From positions 992,001-1,056,000 of the forward strand of contig NZ_CP027229.1 in assembly GCF_002999135.1 (NCBI RefSeq): a stretch of DNA of 64,000 bases, given 5' to 3'. Position 1 is the stretch's first letter, and the number at the start of each line of letters is the position of its first letter. Positions 8,402 to 17,039 of this stretch are shown piece after piece. The DNA comes from Capnocytophaga sp. oral taxon 878 (GTDB lineage: Bacteria; Bacteroidota; Bacteroidia; Flavobacteriales; Flavobacteriaceae). The position numbers and the translations under genes were made by a program. Under the pieces are notes generated by a model. It was not told the DNA's origin and made no database searches. It saw only the letters and a list, made by a program, of their open reading frames with translations.

Positions 8402-9295
8402 CTATAATAGGTGCTTTTGCGCTCGGTATGAAGATCTTACTAAAGCTCCACTTTCTACATGACGAAAACCAATTTCCATTCCTATTTCTTTATACTTATT
8501 GAATTGTTCAGGAGTAATAAACTTCTTTACTGGTAGGTGTTGTTTAGTAGGTTGTAAATATTGACCTATAGTTACTATATCTACTTTGGCTTCTTTTAAG
8601 TCATGTAAGGTTTCAATCACCTCTTCTTCAGTTTCTCCTAAACCCAACATTATCCCTGATTTAGTACGATTAGCTCCATTCTCTTTTAAAAACTTCAAAA
8701 CCTGCAAGCTACGATCATATTTGGCTTGTATACGTACCTCACGAGTAAGACGGCGTACTGTTTCCATATTATGTGATATAATTTCAGGAGCTGCTTGTAG
8801 CAGTCTATTAAGATTACGTTCTACCCCTTGAAAGTCAGGTATAAGAGTTTCCATTGTAGTTTGTGGATTCATACGCCTTACAGCACGAACTGTTTCAGCC
8901 CAAATAATACTCCCCATATCTTTAAGGTCATCACGATCTACAGAAGTAAGTACAGCATGTTTGATACCCATTAGTTTAATAGAGCGAGCTACTTTTTCCG
9001 GTTCTTCCCAATCAAGAGAGTCTGGGCGGCCTGTTTTAACACCACAAAATCCGCAAGATCGAGTACAAATATTGCCTAAAATCATAAAAGTAGCCGTTCC
9101 TTCCCCCCAACATTCTCCCATATTAGGGCAACTTCCTGAAGTGCAAATAGTATGAAGGTTATATCTATCAACTACATTTCGTAGTTCTGTATATTTTTTG
9201 CCTGTTGGTAGTTTTACACGTATCCATTGAGGTTTTCGGTCAATAGAAGGTTCTTCATTACTTGTTGATATTATAGCGAAATTTTCTACATCCAT
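8402..9295 (-). CDS. lipA: Lipoyl synthase
   Basis: Radical-SAM enzyme that inserts two sulfurs into octanoyl groups on lipoyl domains (PDH, OGDH, GcvH). Both iron-sulfur motifs are visible: the auxiliary cluster '[12 protein letters not shown]' near residue 51 and the radical-SAM 'CTRSCGFC' near residue 77. The C-terminal '[11 protein letters not shown]' also matches the family. Its 297 residues are normal. It is transcribed alone from a promoter that overlaps the terminator of the upstream gene. Confidence 0.96.
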   Translation of the reverse strand: MDVENFAIISTSNEEPSIDRKPQWIRVKLPTGKKYTELRNVVDRYNLHTICTSGSCPNMGECWGEGTATFMILGNICTRSCGFCGVKTGRPDSLDWEEPEKVARSIKLMGIKHAVLTSVDRDDLKDMGSIIWAETVRAVRRMNPQTTMETLIPDFQGVERNLNRLLQAAPEIISHNMETVRRLTREVRIQAKYDRSLQVLKFLKENGANRTKSGIMLGLGETEEEVIETLHDLKEAKVDIVTIGQYLQPTKQHLPVKKFITPEQFNKYKEIGMEIGFRHVESGALVRSSYRAQKHLL

Positions 9296-9321
9296 TTTTC
9301 TTGGTATCTATTAATTTTGGG

Positions 9322-9351
9322 CAAAGGTACAAAAAATTAGCACATTAACAA
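9322..9351 (-). promoter_or_regulatory. lipA promoter
   Basis: On the minus strand TTG (9351-9349), 19 bp, TACCTTTG (9329-9322), 27 bp before the ATG. The TTG lies inside the 3' arm of the upstream gene's terminator hairpin. Confidence 0.75.
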
Positions 9352-9377
9352 ATTTACAAAAACTTGTTAATGTGCTA
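9331..9377 (-). terminator. Terminator overlapping lipA promoter
   Basis: A 14-bp perfect inverted repeat (TAGCACATTAACAA at 9364-9377 read on minus, partner at 9338-9351) with a 12-nt loop is followed on the minus strand by ATTTTTTG. It closes the two-gene unit upstream and shares bases with the lipA -33 element. Confidence 0.8.
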
Positions 9378-9392
9378 TTATATGAAAACTGT

Positions 9393-9914
9393 TTATGCTA
9401 ATATTTGTCGTACTTCATCTTTTAAGTGGCTTAAAGCATTGGCAGTAGGTGTTGATTTATCAACAAACTCTGTAAATATAGCTTGAGCCATTCCTTCAGC
9501 ATCTTTGACCTCATCATTATAGGCTACTTTACGTATCATTTGTATAGTTGCTGCCTTAGCTGTACGTATAATATTCCATAATTTAGGTGTTAAATATATT
9601 TGTTGTGCTAAATTATGCTCAAATTCTTCATCAATAGAATTGACTAATACCATTTCATATTCTTTTTTACTTAAATTACGTGGTGGTATACGTAAAAAAA
9701 GTTGTTGAGGAGTAATACGTTCCAAAAAGAGAGTCATACGTTCGTAAGCTTGCAAACGTATAGGTAAAGAAAACTTCTGGTTTTCTTTATGAAGGAGGAA
9801 AAGACGCTTGCGATCTTCATTTTGTATGTGTATCTTAAAAAAATAAAAGGCTACTGATCCTACAATAAGAGCAGGAATACAATACATAATAAGAGTTGTA
9901 ATTTGATCTGACAT
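9393..9914 (-). CDS. Conserved membrane-anchored protein (DUF7935-like)
   Basis: A 173-residue protein with one N-terminal transmembrane segment (about 7-26) and a soluble helical remainder containing 'LRLQAYER'-type and 'RIPPRNLSKKEYEM' segments. I recall it as a conserved flavobacterial protein of unknown role, possibly DUF7935; no catalytic motif is visible. It starts 7 bp after the stop of the TlpA-like lipoprotein gene and is probably translated from the same mRNA. Confidence 0.7.
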   Translation of the reverse strand: MSDQITTLIMYCIPALIVGSVAFYFFKIHIQNEDRKRLFLLHKENQKFSLPIRLQAYERMTLFLERITPQQLFLRIPPRNLSKKEYEMVLVNSIDEEFEHNLAQQIYLTPKLWNIIRTAKAATIQMIRKVAYNDEVKDAEGMAQAIFTEFVDKSTPTANALSHLKDEVRQILA

Positions 9915-9921
9915 AGATTTG

Positions 9922-11325
9922 TTATGATTCTTTTAAAAGTAATAATTTTTCTAAATTAGGACTGAAAATATCTTCAAAAGCTGAAATAATACGACCATTT
10001 TTATCTATAATTAATGATTTATTAATATTATTAATTAGAAATTTTTGTGATAAATCCATAAAATTAATAGAGTGATATTGATCTGTTGATTGAATTTCAG
10101 ATATTTTTTTACGCCATTCATTTTTATCTTGTCCAATATCAATACCTACAAATTTTACATTGGGATATAACGATTTTAGCTGTGTTATCCTGTCAAAAAT
10201 AAGGTTAGAAATTTCTCTTTGATTCACAGACCAAAAATAATATATAGTTACTTCATGCTTTTGTATTTGAGAGAATTTAGTAAACTCGCCTTTGGCATTA
10301 ATAAGATCAAAATCAGGTGGTACTTTACCTGCTTGCAAGGCTATCACATTATTAAATACCCTATCAAGCTCAGTTTTATGCTCATTATTTTTATTGTATT
10401 TAGCAAACTTATCAAAGTAGTCTTTATAATCAATATGCTCCTGAATATTAAATATATAAGCATAAGCTGCATTGCGATACAAATTATCACGCAAGCTACC
10501 TTTAGTAAATAGACTATCGATAATCTTTATTTTCTCAAGGTGAAATCCTAACTCTCTGCTAACATCTACAAGTGTATGCTTATCATAAGTATATTTTGTA
10601 AAAGCTAAATTATTAATATACATTACCATATATTGGTAATAAGGACGAAAATACTCTAAAAAAGCATCATTATAATTGATATTATTCCGATAATCATAAA
10701 AATCAGGAGGTAATTGCTCTGTAATAGGAGTAGTCCCTTTACCTTGGTATACAAAAGGGTAAATTTCCATTTCCTTGTATATAGGGAATGTAATACTTAC
10801 CAAGGCTAGCTTCTTGGCTTTTTCCGATAGGTTAGGATTTCTTTTTAGAAAAGTATCATACTCATTTTTTCGTTCATTATAAATTGAGTCCATTTTTTGT
10901 TTATAACGTGAGGGTGGCAATAAAAAATAAGCTTTCATAATATCTTCATTACTATCATTAGCCTGTGCTACTACAAAGTTGTTAATAGCTGAACCTTTAC
11001 CCGAAAAAGAGATACTTTGGTCAAACCTAAAAGCATTAGCATATACTACTAAGCTATCATTAGGCTCTAAGAATACATATTGAAATTTACCTTCTGTTTC
11101 AAAGTTAAAAAGCTTACTTTCAGTTATGTCTAAATGAAAAATAAAGTTTTTATCTTTATTTAAATAAGTGGTATCAATAGGAGTATCATTTAGATATAGA
11201 ACAACTGATGCATCCTGAGCATTAGGAAAAAAACCTCTTAAAATAGTAGCATCAGTTCCTTTCTCTTTACAAGAAATAGCTGTGATTATCAAAATCACAA
11301 AAAAGGATAGTCTTCTTTTCATCAT
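9922..11325 (-). CDS. TlpA-like thioredoxin-fold lipoprotein without CxxC
   Basis: A 467-residue exported lipoprotein. The signal peptide ends in the lipobox 'ITAISC' (Cys about 19), an N-terminal DUF4369-like beta domain and a helical middle follow, and the last 130 residues look like a thioredoxin/TlpA fold ('VTIYYFW', 'VKFVGIDIG', 'SLIIDKNGRI'). Where the redox CxxC should follow 'FW' the sequence reads 'SVNQRE', so it has no active disulfide and is more likely a binding or structural protein. The start has two consecutive ATGs; either would do. Operon with the downstream membrane protein. Confidence 0.75.
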   Translation of the reverse strand: MMKRRLSFFVILIITAISCKEKGTDATILRGFFPNAQDASVVLYLNDTPIDTTYLNKDKNFIFHLDITESKLFNFETEGKFQYVFLEPNDSLVVYANAFRFDQSISFSGKGSAINNFVVAQANDSNEDIMKAYFLLPPSRYKQKMDSIYNERKNEYDTFLKRNPNLSEKAKKLALVSITFPIYKEMEIYPFVYQGKGTTPITEQLPPDFYDYRNNINYNDAFLEYFRPYYQYMVMYINNLAFTKYTYDKHTLVDVSRELGFHLEKIKIIDSLFTKGSLRDNLYRNAAYAYIFNIQEHIDYKDYFDKFAKYNKNNEHKTELDRVFNNVIALQAGKVPPDFDLINAKGEFTKFSQIQKHEVTIYYFWSVNQREISNLIFDRITQLKSLYPNVKFVGIDIGQDKNEWRKKISEIQSTDQYHSINFMDLSQKFLINNINKSLIIDKNGRIISAFEDIFSPNLEKLLLLKES

Positions 11326-11350
11326 TCAATCATTTTCATTCAACTTAGTG

Positions 11351-11380
11351 CAAAGGTACAAAAACATTTTATTAGTACAA
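11351..11380 (-). promoter_or_regulatory. Promoter of TlpA-like gene
   Basis: Minus-strand TTG (11380-11378), 19 bp, TACCTTTG (11358-11351), about 26 bp before the start codon. Confidence 0.75.
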
Positions 11381-11440
11381 ATTAATTATTTATCAAAACA
11401 CAATATTAACAAAAATTTAACCCTTTACCCTTGCTAAGTG

Positions 11441-12238
11441 TTAAATTTCCTTACTAACTTCAAAAAGATACTTCTTTTCTACATCTGTAAGACTTGCGTA
11501 GCCACTTGCAGATATTTTATCTAACAGCTGTTTAACTTTATGTTGTTTTATCCTTTGTTCTTCTTCAAAATGAGATTGAGAGTCTTTTGGAATCACATTT
11601 GAATCCTGTTTTTTTCTTTTTTGAAATGCAAATAAATACTTATACAATAAACCTACAATAACACCTGTTGATACCCCTCCTAAATGTGCTATTTTACCTC
11701 CTGAATTAGATGAAAAATTAATCAAATCAATCAAAAAAACAAACAACAACACATATAAAATTTTTACTCTATAAGTAAATAAATATACCCCATAGTTAGG
11801 CATTAAAGTTACTAGAAAGGAAAAGAGAGCCATTATAGCAGCCGAAGCTCCTAAAAGCATTGTATTATTAACCCATTCTGGAAAAAGATAACTTATTAGT
11901 AAAAAAGTAAAAGCTCCTACTAATAGCCCTAAAAAATAGACTAATAAAAAGTCTTTCAATTTGTAAATACGAAAAAAAATGCGTCCTATAAGAAATAGAA
12001 AAAGCATATTACCTAATAAGTGCTCAAAACTTATATGATAAAAAGCATATGAGAAAAGCACCCAAGGACGTTGCCATAACATATATATGTTAGAAGGCAC
12101 ACATAACCACTGATTGAGTTGTTGCTCTTGCACATTTCCCGTATAAACAAGTAATTTTGTGAATACAAATAGTAATAAGGTAAGCAGTATCAATTTATCA
12201 GAAGCCTTCATTTCTTGCAAGTATTCCTTTAATTTCAT
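11441..12238 (-). CDS. Rhomboid family intramembrane serine protease
   Basis: A 265-residue polytopic protein with about six membrane segments. Catalytic Ser132 is in 'GASA' and catalytic His185 in 'AHLGG'; the oxyanion 'HLLGN' motif is at 73-77. All the rhomboid essentials are therefore present and it is predicted active, cleaving substrates within the membrane. The C-terminal tail (about 210-265) is soluble and charged. Its ATG overlaps the lpxB TGA (ATGA), so it is translationally coupled to lipid A synthesis genes. Confidence 0.9.
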   Translation of the reverse strand: MKLKEYLQEMKASDKLILLTLLLFVFTKLLVYTGNVQEQQLNQWLCVPSNIYMLWQRPWVLFSYAFYHISFEHLLGNMLFLFLIGRIFFRIYKLKDFLLVYFLGLLVGAFTFLLISYLFPEWVNNTMLLGASAAIMALFSFLVTLMPNYGVYLFTYRVKILYVLLFVFLIDLINFSSNSGGKIAHLGGVSTGVIVGLLYKYLFAFQKRKKQDSNVIPKDSQSHFEEEQRIKQHKVKQLLDKISASGYASLTDVEKKYLFEVSKEI

Positions 12239-13341
12239 TTTTTCAATATAAGTTCTGCAGTTCTGTTACTTGCTCCTTCTCCACCCAATTTTTCACGCAA
12301 AAACACATAATCTTTAAAAACTTCATAGCGATGTGCATATGTTGAAATTTTATTCAATTCTTTTTCTAAATTTGCTTTGGTGAGTTCTCCTTGTATAAGC
12401 TCTTTCACTACTGGCTTATCCATTATAAGGTTCACTAATGAAATATATTTAAGTTTAATAATGCTTTTAGCTATATGATATGAAATCCAATTCCCTTTAT
12501 AACATACTACTTCGGGTACATTCAGCAAGGCTGTTTCAAGGGTTGCTGTACCACTAGTTACTAAGGCTGCATAAGCTACCGATAACAAGTCATAGGTTTT
12601 GTTACTTACAAAATGTACATTTTCATCTTTGATAAACTTCTGATAAAAATCAAATTCAATAGAAGGAGCTCCTGCAATTACAAATTGATATTGATGATAA
12701 TCATTAACTATTGATAGCATTATTTTTAACATTTTGCTAATTTCCTGCTTACGGCTACCTGGTAATAACGCTATAATAGGACGATTATCTAAGTTATTTT
12801 CAGTCCTAAAGGCAGCTTCATTTACCTCTTTACGCTGGGCTATAGCGTCTAGCAAGGGGTGCCCTACGAAATGGACTTTATAATGATGCTTTTTCTCATA
12901 AAAATCCTTTTCAAATGGAAGGATTACATACATTGCATCTACATCACGCTTAATAGCTTTGATCCGGTTTTCTTTCCACGCCCATATTTGTGGTGATATA
13001 TAATAATGGGTAGCAAAACCTTGTTTTTTAGCCCATTGAGCTATACGCATATTAAACCCTGGATAATCAATAAAAACAATCAAATCAGGCTGAAAAGCAG
13101 TAATATCTTTCTTGCAAAAGCTAATGTTTTTTAGTATAGTACGCAAATTAGTAAGCACTTCCCAAAACCCCATAAAAGCAAGATCACGGTAATGTTTTAC
13201 TAGTGTACCTCCTACTGCTTGCATTTGGTCACCACCCCAAAAGCGAAAAATAGCTTGTGGGTCTTTTTCTTTTAAAGCTTTCATTAGGTTAGAAGCGTGT
13301 AAATCACCAGAAGCTTCACCAGCTATAATATAATATTTCAT
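12235..13341 (-). CDS. lpxB: Lipid-A-disaccharide synthase
   Basis: GT19-family glycosyltransferase that joins UDP-diacylglucosamine and lipid X to make the lipid A disaccharide on the cytoplasmic face of the inner membrane. Family marks include the start 'YYIIAGEASGDLHASNL', 'SPQIWAWKENRIKAI' and 'LLPGSRKQEI'. Its 368 residues are standard. It lies three bases after the cyclophilin gene and overlaps rhomboid by four, within a four-gene operon. Confidence 0.96.
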   Translation of the reverse strand: MKYYIIAGEASGDLHASNLMKALKEKDPQAIFRFWGGDQMQAVGGTLVKHYRDLAFMGFWEVLTNLRTILKNISFCKKDITAFQPDLIVFIDYPGFNMRIAQWAKKQGFATHYYISPQIWAWKENRIKAIKRDVDAMYVILPFEKDFYEKKHHYKVHFVGHPLLDAIAQRKEVNEAAFRTENNLDNRPIIALLPGSRKQEISKMLKIMLSIVNDYHQYQFVIAGAPSIEFDFYQKFIKDENVHFVSNKTYDLLSVAYAALVTSGTATLETALLNVPEVVCYKGNWISYHIAKSIIKLKYISLVNLIMDKPVVKELIQGELTKANLEKELNKISTYAHRYEVFKDYVFLREKLGGEGASNRTAELILKK

Positions 13342-13344
13342 AGG

Positions 13345-14064
13345 TTATTTATCAAGAATTACTACTTTCATTTTAATATCTTTCTTAGGCCAATCATCTT
13401 TGCCTTCAGTTTCCACTTGGTTTATTTTATCGGCAACCTCCATCCCTGCTATCACTTTACCAAAAGCTGTATAGCCCCCATCTAAATGATAAGCTCCTGG
13501 TTTTTGTACTACTATAAAAAATTCATAAGGAGATGCAAATTGGTATGGATTATCAATATCACTACTAGGCATAGAAACTATACCACGATGGTGTTTAAAT
13601 CCTTTTTTAGTATCGGGAGGTAATAGATAAGTACCTATACGGCCACGCCTTTTACTCACTTCCCAAGTATCAGAATTACCCCCCTGTATCACAAAGTCTT
13701 TCACTACACGATGAAAGATAGTACCATCAAAATAATGTTGTTTGGCAAGGAAAATAAAATTAGCTCTATGATAAGGAGTTTCTTTAAAAAGTTCTATATC
13801 AATATTACCATATTCAGTAATAATGCGCACAAAGCGTTCTTTATGACGCTTTTCATACTCAAAAAGAAATGGGATAGCTGTATCAGTAGTAAGTCTTTCA
13901 CCAGGTATATCTGTATCAAGTACTGTATCTTTCTGTACCGTTTTCGCAGTATCAACAACTGTAGTAGTTGTAATAGTAGCAGTAGTTTTTTGAGTAGATT
14001 CCTGCTTATTAGAGTTGTTACAAGCTATAATAAATAATAAAGAAATAATTAATAAATGTTTCAT
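13345..14064 (-). CDS. Cyclophilin-type peptidyl-prolyl isomerase lipoprotein
   Basis: A 239-residue exported foldase. A signal peptide with lipobox 'LFIIAC' (Cys about 15) is followed by a Thr/Lys-rich linker and a cyclophilin domain from about residue 78, with 'FHRVVKDFVIQGG' and 'FGKVIAGMEVADKI'. It probably assists folding of periplasmic or outer-membrane proteins. The start overlaps the end of the upstream alpha/beta hydrolase by four bases. Confidence 0.93.
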   Translation of the reverse strand: MKHLLIISLLFIIACNNSNKQESTQKTTATITTTTVVDTAKTVQKDTVLDTDIPGERLTTDTAIPFLFEYEKRHKERFVRIITEYGNIDIELFKETPYHRANFIFLAKQHYFDGTIFHRVVKDFVIQGGNSDTWEVSKRRGRIGTYLLPPDTKKGFKHHRGIVSMPSSDIDNPYQFASPYEFFIVVQKPGAYHLDGGYTAFGKVIAGMEVADKINQVETEGKDDWPKKDIKMKVVILDK

Positions 14065-14834
14065 ATTTGTTCCATAAACTGCTCTAAAGCATCAATAGTT
14101 GCTTGTTCATTCTCAATGTAAGATAAGTGTCCACCTGAAAGGAGTGTATATGTACCCCCTACCCTATTGGCTAAATTAATTAAATAATCAGGACTGATAA
14201 GAGCATCATTTTCTCCAATAATAATATGTTTTTTAGCTAATAATTTCTCAAATATAGCAGTGCGATCAGGACGTCCTTTCATTCCCATAGCAGCTGCTTT
14301 AATTCCTTCGTTAAGGGTTGTAATACCTATTGTAATCAGTTTTTCAAGAGCTTCTTTAAAAAGTATTCTATTCTTTTCTGCAAATAAATTGGTTACTGCA
14401 GTACGAACAAAAAGCTCTTTGTCCTTATCAATTACCTTTAGCACTCGGTCTCTATTGGTTTTCTTTTCTTCAGAATCGGGTAAAGGAGTTGAGTTCATCA
14501 ATACCAATCCATCTACCATTTCAGGATGTTGCTCAGCAAAAGCCAAAGCTACATAACCTCCCATTGAGTGACCTATAAGAGTACAATGTGATATATCTTC
14601 TTTTTGTAAAATTATCATTAGTTGTGAAGCCATAAGCTCCATAGTATGCACTTTCGCTATACAAGGTGTTTTGCCATGACCTAAAAGGTCTATTGCTAAG
14701 CAATAATAATGAGTTGCTAAAACTTTGGTTATAGACTCCCAAATAGTAGCATCTTCCAAAAAGCCATGTAGAAAAACTATTGCTTTATTTTTATTATCTC
14801 CTTTTTTATAATATGAAAATGTATGTTCCAACAT
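14061..14834 (-). CDS. Alpha/beta-fold hydrolase
   Basis: A 257-residue alpha/beta hydrolase with 'FLHGF' oxyanion segment, nucleophile elbow 'GHSMGG' (Ser90), and a likely His in 'GGHLSYIE' near the C-terminus. The substrate is not deducible; MenH/BioH-like and esterase members share this form. I chose the ATG at 14834: the upstream in-frame ATG (14858) lies inside the -7 box of the promoter and cannot be in the transcript. First gene of the operon running to rhomboid. Confidence 0.85.
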   Translation of the reverse strand: MLEHTFSYYKKGDNKNKAIVFLHGFLEDATIWESITKVLATHYYCLAIDLLGHGKTPCIAKVHTMELMASQLMIILQKEDISHCTLIGHSMGGYVALAFAEQHPEMVDGLVLMNSTPLPDSEEKKTNRDRVLKVIDKDKELFVRTAVTNLFAEKNRILFKEALEKLITIGITTLNEGIKAAAMGMKGRPDRTAIFEKLLAKKHIIIGENDALISPDYLINLANRVGGTYTLLSGGHLSYIENEQATIDALEQFMEQI

Positions 14835-14855
14835 AGTGCACTTTCTTTTAAGTTG

Positions 14856-14885
14856 CAAAGGTAGTAAAAAGAATTAAAGAAACAA
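14856..14885 (-). promoter_or_regulatory. Promoter of hydrolase-lpxB-rhomboid operon
   Basis: Minus-strand TTG (14885-14883), 19 bp, TACCTTTG (14863-14856). The TTG is the end of the T-tract of the tRNA-Ser terminator. Its position excludes the longer start of the first gene. Confidence 0.75.
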
Positions 14886-14921
14886 AAAAAGGACTAAAAT
14901 AGATAATTTCTATTTTAGTCC
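14882..14921 (-). terminator. Terminator after tRNA-Ser (TGA)
   Basis: A 13-bp perfect stem (GGACTAAAATAGA / TCTATTTTAGTCC) with a 5-nt loop, followed on the minus strand by seven T. Confidence 0.88.
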
Positions 14922-14931
14922 TCTTATTTTG

Positions 14932-15016
14932 CGGAGAGAGAGGGATTCGAACCCCCGGAGGTGTTACCCTCAACGGTTTTCAAGACCGCCGCATTAAACC
15001 GCTCTGCCATCTCTCC
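14932..15016 (-). tRNA. tRNA-Ser (TGA)
   Basis: Class II tRNA on the minus strand with acceptor GGAGAGA paired to the CTCTCC end, a long variable arm, anticodon stem GCGGT / ACCGT with loop CTTGAAA (anticodon TGA), and T-arm GGGTTCGAATCCC. CCA is not encoded. It has its own promoter and terminator. Confidence 0.95.
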
Positions 15017-15053
15017 AAGTGCTATACTATTATTTATTTCAGTATTGCGGTTG

Positions 15054-15083
15054 CAAAAGTACAACTATTTTTATTATCTGCAA
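15054..15083 (-). promoter_or_regulatory. tRNA-Ser promoter
   Basis: Minus-strand TTG (15083-15081), 19 bp, TACTTTTG (15061-15054), about 38 bp before the tRNA. Confidence 0.7.
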
Positions 15084-15150
15084 ATTTTTTGCAAACTTTT
15101 TTTTAAATATTTTTCTGTAAAATATATAAACAACTGTTTTTCAGCAAAGT

Positions 15151-16803
15151 CTAATTATTCATTGTTGCTAAAAACTCTTCGTTATCACGAGTTTGTTTTA
15201 TCTGTTTTTCCATAAATTCCATAGCCTCAATAGGATTCATTTCAGCTAAATACTTACGTAATACCCAAGTGCGATTGAGTGTATTTTCATCTAAAAGAAG
15301 GTCGTCACGACGGGTAGAAGATGCCATTAGATCAATAGCAGGGAAAATACGGCGGTTAGAAATACGACGGTCTAACTGTAACTCCATGTTACCAGTACCT
15401 TTAAACTCTTCAAAAATCACCTCATCCATTTTTGAACCTGTTTCAGTTAAAGCTGTTGCTATAATGGAGAGAGAGCCTCCGTTTTCTATGTTACGTGCTG
15501 CTCCAAAAAAGCGCTTAGGACGATGCAAAGCATTAGCATCTACCCCACCTGTAAGTATCTTACCTGATGTAGGTTGTACTGTATTATAAGCTCGAGCTAA
15601 GCGAGTAATAGAATCTAGCAAAATGACTACATCATGACCACATTCTACCAAACGTTTGGCTTTTTCCAATACTATATTGGCTATTTTAACATGTTCTGCT
15701 GCTTCTTTATCAAAAGTAGATGAAATAATTTCCCCTCGCACACTGCGTTGCATATCTGTAACCTCTTCTGGACGCTCATCAATAAGCAGTACCATTAAGT
15801 ATACTTCGGGGTGGTTTTTGCTAATAGCATTGGCTACTTCTTTTAAGAGAGTAGTTTTACCTGTTTTGGGTTGTGCTACTATCATAGCACGTTGCCCTTT
15901 ACCTATAGGAGCAAAAAGATCAATAAGACGAGTAGAAATAGTACAACCTTTTTCGGCTAATTTAAACTTTTCATTAGGAAAAATAGGAGTAAGATGTTCA
16001 AACAATACCCTATCACGCACCACTTGAGGATCAAGCCCATTAATTTTGATAACTTTTAGCAATGGATAGTATTTTTCGCCTTCCTTAGGGGGGCGTACTT
16101 CACCGTGTACTGTATCACCTGTTTGCAAGCCAAACAAACGGATTTGTGACGGAGATACGTATATATCATCAGGGGAGGCTAAATAATTATAATCAGATGA
16201 ACGCAAAAAGCCATAACCTTCAGCAGAAATATCAAGTACCCCTTCACAATCAACTACACTATCAAATTCAAAGTCAGGAGCACGATAACGATTTTTCTTT
16301 TCTTTATCAAAGTTATCAGGATCAATTACATAGTTACTATAAGAATTGTTATTATTCTTAGGTCCATTATTATTAGAAGGATTAAAAGGGGTAGATTGAG
16401 AATTATTTTTCTTCTGAAAAGATGATTTAGTCTCTGTTTTAATATCTTCTTGAGGAGAAGTTGTAGTAGGTAGTACCTCTGTTTTAGGAAGACTTTCGTG
16501 AGCTGAACTACCTACTTTTTTAGATACTATTTCTGTTTTCTTTTTACGTTCTCTCTTTTTAGGCTCAGCAGTATTTTCTGTTTTAGGATTTGGTTTTGAT
16601 TTTACTTTTACTTCAGTTTTGGTTTTTGTAGAAATTACCACTCCTTTTTGAAGAGTTTCACTACTCTTTTTTTCTTGCAAATCAAGAATTTGAGTAATAA
16701 GATCTGGTTTTTTAAGATAGCGGTACTTGGGTATATTCAGCTGTTTAGCAATTTCCTGAAGCTCAGGAAGTTTTTTAGATTTTAAGTCTGTAAAGGTGGA
16801 CAT
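15151..16803 (-). CDS. rho: Transcription termination factor Rho
   Basis: Hexameric RNA-dependent ATPase that terminates transcription. The N-terminal Rho_N helix domain (about 5-45) is followed by a 130-residue Lys/Ser/Asn-rich low-complexity insertion (about 48-170) typical of Bacteroidetes Rho, the cold-shock RNA-binding domain (about 178-250, 'EGYGFLRS'), and the ATPase core with P-loop '[10 protein letters not shown]' near 310. '[15 protein letters not shown]' is the Walker B region. At 550 residues it is longer than E. coli Rho (419) because of the insertion. A leader of about 115 nt with potential secondary structure precedes it. Confidence 0.97.
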   Translation of the reverse strand: MSTFTDLKSKKLPELQEIAKQLNIPKYRYLKKPDLITQILDLQEKKSSETLQKGVVISTKTKTEVKVKSKPNPKTENTAEPKKRERKKKTEIVSKKVGSSAHESLPKTEVLPTTTSPQEDIKTETKSSFQKKNNSQSTPFNPSNNNGPKNNNNSYSNYVIDPDNFDKEKKNRYRAPDFEFDSVVDCEGVLDISAEGYGFLRSSDYNYLASPDDIYVSPSQIRLFGLQTGDTVHGEVRPPKEGEKYYPLLKVIKINGLDPQVVRDRVLFEHLTPIFPNEKFKLAEKGCTISTRLIDLFAPIGKGQRAMIVAQPKTGKTTLLKEVANAISKNHPEVYLMVLLIDERPEEVTDMQRSVRGEIISSTFDKEAAEHVKIANIVLEKAKRLVECGHDVVILLDSITRLARAYNTVQPTSGKILTGGVDANALHRPKRFFGAARNIENGGSLSIIATALTETGSKMDEVIFEEFKGTGNMELQLDRRISNRRIFPAIDLMASSTRRDDLLLDENTLNRTWVLRKYLAEMNPIEAMEFMEKQIKQTRDNEEFLATMNN

Positions 16804-16836
16804 TTTGTGAAAATAGTTGTTAAAGTAAAATGTTTT

Positions 16837-16917
16837 ATTTCAGTAAAGGAGGTAGTTGTTTCTCTGTAATAAAGATGTGTTAAGATGAAAGTTTGGTTAT
16901 CAATGAGATACTGAAAT
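16837..16917 (-). promoter_or_regulatory. Candidate rho leader structure
   Basis: Nine bases at the extreme 5' end of the predicted transcript (ATTTCAGTA read on minus, 16917-16909) are perfectly complementary to TACTGAAAT at 16845-16837, about 34 nt before the rho ATG. Pairing would close the leader into a loop of 63 nt. A role in rho control is inference. Confidence 0.4.
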
Positions 16918-16924
16918 GTGGGGG

Positions 16925-16953
16925 CAAAGATACAAAATATTTTTGATTTGCAA
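16925..16953 (-). promoter_or_regulatory. rho promoter
   Basis: Minus-strand TTG (16953-16951), 18 bp, TATCTTTG (16932-16925), leaving an untranslated leader of roughly 115 nt. Confidence 0.65.
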
Positions 16954-17039
16954 ATTTTTGTACAGTTTTTTTCACTATAGTAACGTATTTAGCTTAAGCA
17001 ACAAGCTGCTAATTTAAATAGACTATAGCTATTACACTA

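Noticed and set aside
14835..14858. Upstream ATG of the alpha/beta hydrolase
   Set aside because: It overlaps the TACCTTTG -7 element, so it cannot be in the mRNA.
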